The translations under genes and the position numbers were made by a program. This document shows positions 8,672 to 14,470 of a stretch of DNA of 14,470 nucleotides, in pieces. A model generated the notes under the pieces. It ran no database searches, was not told the origin of the DNA, and saw only the letters and a program-made list of their open reading frames with translations. How positions within the stretch are numbered: the stretch's first letter is position 1; each line of letters begins with the position of its first letter. This DNA is from Ectocarpus siliculosus (Eukaryota > Sar > Phaeophyceae > Ectocarpales > Ectocarpaceae), in contig FN648678.1 of assembly GCA_000310025.1 (NCBI GenBank), positions 69,552 to 84,021 of the forward strand. The letters run 5' to 3'.

Positions 8672-9547
8672 ATGAAGTCGCTAGTTGACGAATCGTTTCA
8701 AGGCCGTTGGAAGGTTCCGGCTGGTAACCTGGACCTGTCGTTTAGAGGGAGACCATTGCGTCCTGACGGCGTGGCACGGATAAGGCAGAGCATCATGTCC
8801 AACGGCTGGGTTGACACACGTATCATCGCCTGCCGACTTGCTGGTGACAATGGTGTGTTGGACGAGGCCACGGCGAAGACAAAGCCCCTGAGAGTCATAG
8901 ATGGGCGCCACAGGTATCTACTATGGTGCATGCATTAGGTGGAATATGGGTGTGTGTTTTTTGAGTGTGTTCGCCCCGCGTTGTACTTGGCGCCACTCTA
9001 CTAACCAGTGCGTTTACCACCGTGGCTCAAAAAGCGGGCTCCCACAAAAAGAAGGTAGGTATAGTAGCCCACAGCAGAAGAAACGAATTGCCCACTAACC
9101 GGCGGCAGTCACTGCCGTTGTTTTTCTCGCGACAAGGACTGCGCCGTCCCTATCGATCGGCCATCGACCTCGAAAACGGCAGCACACTCGAATGATTGAA
9201 GTTATTCATTTTTTTCGGGGATCAATTTGTAGCAATTATATTGGCGAGTCACAGTTGAGTCGACTTGTGACAGCAGTAACGAGAGAGGGCCGGGAAGAAA
9301 GCGGTGTTCGCGCTCGCTCGAGGCTAGGAATAGTCCCCATGTCATGATGGAACAAGACAGGACAACGAGTTCCACGTGTCCCTGCCAGGACAAGTAAAGG
9401 CCTCCACTTGCTGTGTTTTTGGTTTGTACTGCAACAGATGTGCAGCTCTTGTTGCACTCAACGCCGCCAAGGATTCAGGACAAGAGATCTGCCCGCTCGT
9501 TGATGTTCATAGTGCAGTGGACGCGGATACGGAGAGGTTGATAGCTG
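8672..9547 (+). other. ParB/sulfiredoxin-like N-terminal domain (exons 1-2)
   Basis: Exon 1 encodes WKVPAGNLDLSF, then RPDGVARIRQSIMSNGW and LRVIDGRHR. Exon 2 supplies CAALVALNAAKDSG, VDVHSAV and TERLIAG. These follow the order of the ParB N-terminal domain: a start strand, a helix that ends in a turn, the DGxHR nucleotide-binding signature, then an Ala/Leu-rich helix and a strand. The intron (8914-9437) splits the Arg codon of the signature. The join AG|A restores the expected continuous motif, which strongly supports this splice choice. Confidence 0.8.
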
Positions 9548-12500
9548 GTAAGTGTGTGCAGATGGGTTGGTTGTTTCAGCCTTACATTATTCCATGGCGG
9601 CGTGTACGTTCCGGCAGCCTGAACTGCAGAAACCGTTTGTGTTTGTTGTCGACATACTGGGTTTGTTTTGCACCTTACTATCTATGTGTTCATTTCAGGA
9701 CCGCCGATGCCAGGCACAGAGAGAGAGGCGGCCTTTGTTTAATCACCAAGGAGCGTGAGAGTAGACAAGTCTGCTGTGTGTGTGCGTGGAAAAAGAACAC
9801 GAGGAGACTGAAACTCAATGGACCATATGACATGAACGTACAACCCTAGACTTCGCCCCACCCATAGCATTTGGCATGTCCGGTTGTCCGGGTTCTTTGG
9901 TTGTGCCGAGGAGTCCAGCGATGCCCTTTCTTTTTGTTCTACCCAGAACGCACAAAACAGCGTATGCACTGCTGTATGTAGGGCATGCATTTTGCAGCAA
10001 AAAGAGAAACGCACTTACCCCCCCATCAAAGATACCGCAAACACTCGCCCTGGCCCGCTTTCGACCTTCGTACTCCACACCCAGGTGCGCAGGATATCAC
10101 CGAAGCAGTTGTCAAGACCACGTTATTCGATCGGGTTAGGTCAACCAAGGCCGCTCTGCAGGGGTGCAGTAACACCAGGTCCAAGCCTCTCGCGGTAGAG
10201 GGCTTGGCCTCTGGTAGCGGTGGTTCGCGCGAAAATGTGAGACGAGGGTTGTATATCATCACTTACTTGTCGTCGTAACGTAGTGCAGTCATCCGTCTTG
10301 TTAGGTCGACTCACGCACGTACCTGGACACTGTAAACCCTCCACCAACTTAACAATTCTTGAGAACTTGGAAAATGTTGCACGATCACTGTACGAAACTT
10401 GGCGGGTCATACAGGAAGCAACTCAATGTTCAAATAAAATTATTCCTTCCATGCATGCATGTTGGTATTGTCAAAGAATGCAATAATCCCATTTTCGAAA
10501 CCACACTCATTTCCGCGTATGCGCAGGCGAAGAAGTCGGTTGCCAATGCGACTGAAGCCCTCAAGCAGGCAGGACTCGACGCTCTAGAGGACGTCACGGT
10601 GCTTGAGGGACGCCCAGCCGGACATCGCGAGCTCAACCCCTCACCGGACGGCCTGCATTTTGAACGCGTTACACTGGAAGCCCTGCTTCGGCCCGAGTTC
10701 GCGGCAATGCCGGGGGAAGATCAAGCCGCGTACATTTACCGCATGGCCTCGTAAGCTGTTGCGTGGTTATTTTTGCAGGCGCTGGAATCGTGTTTCGTAA
10801 TACGTAAAAAACATTGTTCGTTACACTAAAATCATTGTTTGTTGTATACTCTGAGAGGGTGAAAACCCGTGTGCTTATTTCAGTCCACCGCGTAATCTTT
10901 ATCTCCTCAGTCGGGTTGCTTTGGGAAATTCCCACGTGGAAGTTGCTGCGTTGCGTGCAGTTCTGCAAAAACTCTCCAAGCTTTTTTGCTGCGTACCGCA
11001 CCAAACGTCCGCGTTGGCGCCACACATCCGTTGCGTGCGGGACATCCAACAATTGTGTTTTGCCGAAACCCCCACTTGTCTTTGTAGCGGGTTCAAGATT
11101 GGAAAGCTAACCGAGGATGACTTCAGGGAACTCGACGGGGCGGCGAGCGCCACTGGTCGCGTCGTTCGTAGCGTTTCCGCACTCGTCGGACGACAGGACT
11201 GGACTCCAGGATTCAATGAGTGAGTAGTGAGGTTGTTGATACCGCGAAGGAGTTGGGTTAGAAGAAACGCACTTGTTGATGGAGGCTTGTTAATGTTGTT
11301 CAACAAACCACTTATATCTGCCGATTGTCCCTTTTCGCATCCCAGTTTCATCCGCAGGGTTACGCCGTACGAGCCGTACTCACAGTTCATCTCACACCAC
11401 CACGCACTTGACGAAGCGTGTACGATCCACGCGAGGAGCTTGCCGGACGGGATGCAACCGCACACGCCTCTCAATGAGTTCCAGCTTAGTCGACCGTGGC
11501 AACCGATATTACAGGTAGGTTATCGGCATCCGGTTTACTGCTTCACTATATAATACATTTTTGCCCTCGACCAGCCGAAAATCATGGAAACCCGCAACGT
11601 AGGTTGTCGTCCACGAATAACCGAACTGGTCGATCCGCCGTAAATTCCACGCTTATTTCGCGATCGTCATGTTGGAAACGCCGTCACCCACGACGCCCTT
11701 CACACCACGTAAAAAATGATGTTTTTGGATTGAATCAGGAGATGAAGAAGTACGAGGCTATGGAGTCGTTCCCCGAGATCCTCATCAGCAAGGAGAAGCA
11801 GTTAAGAGAGGATGCCGCGTCGAAGGTCGAAGAGTTCAATCAGAAGATTCACAAGCGTCAACGCTGCTACTCCGCGGATGAAGCGTCGGAGGTCGGACAG
11901 GAGTGCAAGGTGAAGATTCACAAGGAGGGTCAACGCGCAGCCAGGACGAAGGCATCAGAGACTGCCGCTGCTTCCGCTGCTTGTGCGCCGCCATCGACAG
12001 CCAACGAGGTGGCGGCCGACAACATGGCTGTAAGGAGGTGACATAAATAGTGTATGCCCTCGTGCGTGCGATGTGCCGTCTGCGAATTGCTGGCAGCTAT
12101 ATTGGGGTAAGACCGAAAACTGCGAGCAGCTGGCCGTTGACACCAATTCCCTTAGGAATTGATGGCCACGTTTCTTCCCGAACACCAATCGGATAACAAC
12201 CATCCGTCTACGCACACGACGCCATATTCCTTGACCGACATCCACAGGCGGCTGTTGTCGAGGCTCCTTGCGATCGACGTATTCTGCCCATATTCCGTTG
12301 GGGATCTGGATGGATTGCATTCCCTGGGCATCAGGTACACGCTGACGTTCCTCAACCTCTCCCGGTATGTCAGCGTTCCGGCCGGGACTTCCGTCAGCTG
12401 TTCGTCGTCTCCCCTGAACCAACGTCTACAGACCGCCCTCGACTCTCTCTCGAAGAACTTGGAAAACCACGGCACCGTGTTGCTGTCTGTACCTGGCGAG

Positions 12501-14470
12501 ATGCAGGAAACCAACCTTCTGACAGGTGTGCGTGGATCGATTTTTGGCGCGCGGTCACACATAGAGCGTTCCATGGCCTGCAACGTGATTATATTGTCGC
12601 GAAATTCCGTATAGCTCGGGCATTCTGTGTTGTCCTTACCTGCCACGCTCTTGTGTTGTCGGCTTCCTAAAACTTTGAGGAATACGGTGTGACTGACGTT
12701 AAGACCCTCGTCCTTCCTCTTCCCTCTCACGCACACGATGATTCCCGAAAGACATGTTCAATAAAGCGGGTCTTCGGGTAGAGGGGAATCCAGTCATATC
12801 AACGCACGCTGGGTCTGAGGGCCGCGGAGGCCAGAGCTCCATCACCGTCGTCGCGCACAAGGATGGGGAGAGGTTCATTTGCAACCCGGGGGGTCGGAAC
12901 AGCAATGAGGAGGGCGAGACGACACACACACCTCGGGCATCCAGGCCACCCTATGTCCAGCGGCATGTAGACGCTGCGTTAGACCCGCGAGTAGGGAAGT
13001 GGTCTTGTCGAGCACCGGCCGAGGGGTCTTTCATCAGCAGCGCCCTGACCACGTTCTTCATCACACGGTAACAGAGTGATCGTGCTGTATTGTTTTTGTA
13101 GTGTCGTAAAAAAGGGATTGCAAATGATGGGCCTTTTCCGTATCCTGAGTTGCTATGAATCCTCCGTTGCACGGAATGTTAGGATGTCTTGCGCATACCA
13201 TTAACGAAAAGTCCCACTCGAGACGTCATCCTAAATGTATGCATACCCTAAATGTATATGGCTCTCTGTGTTTTGTGTCGTGTAGTGACGGTCGTCGCTT
13301 GCTTGGTACGCACTCATATCTGAGTTGCATTTTCCCTACTCTGACGTGACACACCGACCAAGCACACCTTTATTCTCCGCTTCGATGCGTCACCATGCCG
13401 AACCCATGGCCAGATATACCGACCGAGACGATGCGGTGCTCACAACTGATGCAGCCGTAGACTCCACAGTTTGCGAAAAGGTGCTCTATCACGGACGTTC
13501 GCTGGTGGCATTAGTCCTTGCCTTCGGTAAGGTGGAGTTGGTGAGGCAGAAAGTGGGGCAATTGGAGGAGGACTTTAAGTGTGGATGGCCTCGACCCTGG
13601 CTTCGGGTTCAACGCCCCATCAACATCCCTGACAGCAATGTGCCACGGTCGGTGGCGCCTCGAGTCTGGGTTTCGAGGGACAAACGTCCCATGAACGTCC
13701 CTCACAGCAACGTGCCACGGGAGGTGGCGCTTGAAGTGGCCTGGAGGCAACCCCAACACGCACCGCATGTGATCTCCCCTGAACAGCAGGTCGCCGCCAT
13801 GGCCGCCAAGGAGATGGGACTCGAAATAAAGGTGCAATTTTGAGTTTTTCGGGTGGGTCGTGAACAACTTTGAAAAAAACTCATCCACAATTCCTCAAGC
13901 AGGTAGTTTCAAAGTTGCTTCTCTTTTATCTCTCTACAACTCCCGGCCCCTCCGTTGCCTTGTTTGCGTGCGCCGGGCAGGCATCAAATCGTCACGGACT
14001 CGGTTTGTTTGCTCAGGAGGACATGGCTGCAGGAGACGCCATGCCTATGGTTTGTTTCGGGTCTTTCGTAGTGCATGATTCTTTAGAAGTGGTGGTGTCT
14101 GCCATCAACAAGGACGGTGTCCCTCGCCACCACGTGACTTCTCAAGTGTATTATGCTGTGCACAGAGGAGGAGAACAGTCGTCCACAGGCCGCGCTGTAC
14201 ATGGTGCTTCACCAGTCTTGCTTCTTGTGGTACATGAACTCAAGCGGCTCGGACGGCGGAGATGCCAACGTGGAGGCACACCAAAAAGTTGATGTTGAAA
14301 CTCTCAGGCTGGGGAGGCAGGGCCGGGGTGGGACAGAGATTCTGCACGTGGAAGACCCGGCCTTTGAGGAGCTGCTCGCGCCATCTAAAGTACTGGTGTT
14401 CAAACTCTCTAGAGATGTCAAGGCTGGAGAAGAACTTCTGTACGACTACCATGTGGCGGAGTCGAAGGGC
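8672..14470 (+). CDS. ParB-like / degenerate DNA methylase / SET domain protein, partial at 3' end
   Basis: I join exons 8672-8913, 9438-9547, 10085-10236, 10527-10750, 10911-11219, 11346-11514, 11739-12029, 12156-12525, 12752-13067, 13414-13831 and 13903 to the window end. Phases agree at all ten junctions and donors are mostly GTAAG, GTGAG or GTAGG types. The product is about 1,040 residues so far. Order: ParB/sulfiredoxin-like domain (1-120, signature IDGRHRCAALVALN around 76-89); helical middle part; a Lys/Arg-rich coiled segment (403-499); a stretch like a beta-class DNA methyltransferase (about 535-780) with ruined motifs; a repeat-bearing linker; and a SET domain (from about 895). ParB domains bind DNA and hydrolyse nucleotides; SET domains methylate lysines, usually on histones. 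A nuclear chromatin role is therefore inferred. The start at 8672 is uncertain because an acceptor lies just before it. The SET part needs a 49-nt intron or contains a frameshift. Confidence 0.75.
11739..12029 (+). other. Charged coiled-coil-like exon
   Basis: This exon encodes 97 residues rich in Lys, Glu, Arg and Ala, predicted helical. It carries two copies of a KIHK-containing motif (KIHKRQR and KIHKEGQR) and ends in an Ala-rich tail. It joins the ParB-side domains to the methylase-like part and may be a linker, dimer interface or nucleic-acid contact. Function is not recognisable. Confidence 0.5.
12156..13560 (+). other. Degenerate beta-class DNA methyltransferase-like region
   Basis: The order resembles beta-class N4/N6 amino-methyltransferases. 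First comes a DPPY-like site reading FCPY (12282-12293, residues 542-545). Then HGTVLLSVPGEMQ (a strand after a helix, as in the L..G..L region), and NKAGLRVEGNPVISTH with ITVVAHKDGERF, like the target-recognition and E-x-L-x-x-x-K-x-G region. Last, motif I appears as DAAVDSTV (13448-13471), followed by HGRSLVALVLAFGKVELV, as in the GR-(V/I)-x-(I/V)-(E/D) strand-turn-helix. The Asp of DPPY and the glycines of FxGxGT are absent, so catalysis is unlikely. The match is by eye and needs a structure-based search. Confidence 0.45.
13613..13737 (+). repeat. In-frame tandem repeat in coding exon
   Basis: Copies at 13613-13665 and 13685-13737 are about 80% identical at the DNA level, with a 72-bp (24-residue) period. 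They encode RPINIPDSNVPRSVA and RPMNVPHSNVPREVA. The repeat lies between the methylase-like and SET regions and is probably a linker that grew by duplication. Confidence 0.75.
13903..14470 (+). other. SET domain exon, frame-interrupted, runs off the window
   Basis: The first part reads NRHGLGLFAQEDMAAGD (from 13987), the start motif of a SET domain (GxG-L-FA). After about 14116 the SET pattern continues in a different frame: ALYMVLHQSC, WYMNSSGSDGGDANVEA in the place of the N-H-S-C/N-x-E motif, and GEELLYDYH at 14426-14452. The last matches the conserved GEEL-x-x-DY end, which holds the catalytic Tyr. A GT-AG pair at 14117/14165 would remove 49 nt and restore phase. The usual NHSC core is loosely kept, so activity is uncertain. 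The frame is still open at the window edge. Confidence 0.7.

Noticed and set aside
9009-9054. Small exon with clean AG and GTAGGT edges after the ParB exon
   Set aside because: It would leave phase zero, which does not fit the next exon. The direct 8913-9438 join is in phase and restores a canonical DGRHR-CAAL motif.
9689-9740. Strong TTCATTTCAG acceptor as start of an exon
   Set aside because: The in-phase frame hits a stop after 14 codons with no donor of quality; the 10085 exon fits in phase and stays open.
10364-10410. Helix-like stretch (ENVARSLYETWRVIQ) as an exon
   Set aside because: No GT donor follows it and the neighbouring exons join in phase without it.
1-14470. CRISPR array, bacterial operon or prophage
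   Set aside because: No spaced direct repeats of CRISPR type and no Shine-Dalgarno sites; genes are spliced, so the DNA is eukaryotic despite the ParB-like domain.

Overview
The window looks like nuclear DNA from a eukaryotic alga, most likely a stramenopile such as a brown alga. The evidence is multi-exon genes with GT-AG introns of about 70 to 540 nt, protein domains with eukaryotic partners (DUF4419, SET), Kozak-like starts without Shine-Dalgarno sites, GC-rich third codon positions in exons, and transposon debris between genes. The lineage is an inference; the eukaryotic gene structure is read directly from the sequence.

Layout. Bases 1-79 hold the end of a 21-bp tandem array built from palindromic words. 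Bases 80-2758 hold no gene I can support. Bases 2759-4890 (+) are a complete three-exon gene for a DUF4419 protein of 505 residues with an N-terminal signal-peptide-like segment. Bases 5083-6218 (-) contain four exon-like blocks of an unrecognised gene. They have good splice sites and coding-like codon use, but the frame is broken at two places, so this is probably a decayed gene. Bases 6524-7185 are a 652-bp inverted-repeat transposon with a perfect 5-bp target duplication. A 211-bp element with perfect 26-bp terminal repeats is nested inside it and has split a tRNA-like sequence. Bases 7186-8671 are intergenic, with simple repeats and a small palindromic repeat cluster.

Bases 8672 to beyond 14470 (+) are one large gene of at least 11 exons whose reading phases agree at every junction I chose. 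Its roughly 1,040-residue product starts with a ParB/sulfiredoxin-like domain carrying an IDGRHR signature. The middle part resembles a beta-class DNA methyltransferase that has lost its catalytic motifs, and the protein ends in a SET (lysine methyltransferase) domain. ParB followed by a DNA methylase is an arrangement known from phages and prophages; a SET domain added to it, in a spliced eukaryotic gene, is the most interesting thing here. The SET domain needs either a 49-nt intron or a frameshift at about 14117-14165 to be read through, and the gene continues past the window end.

The genes show no evident functional link to each other. The DUF4419 gene and the ParB-SET gene lie on the same strand, separated by the decayed gene and the transposon nest.
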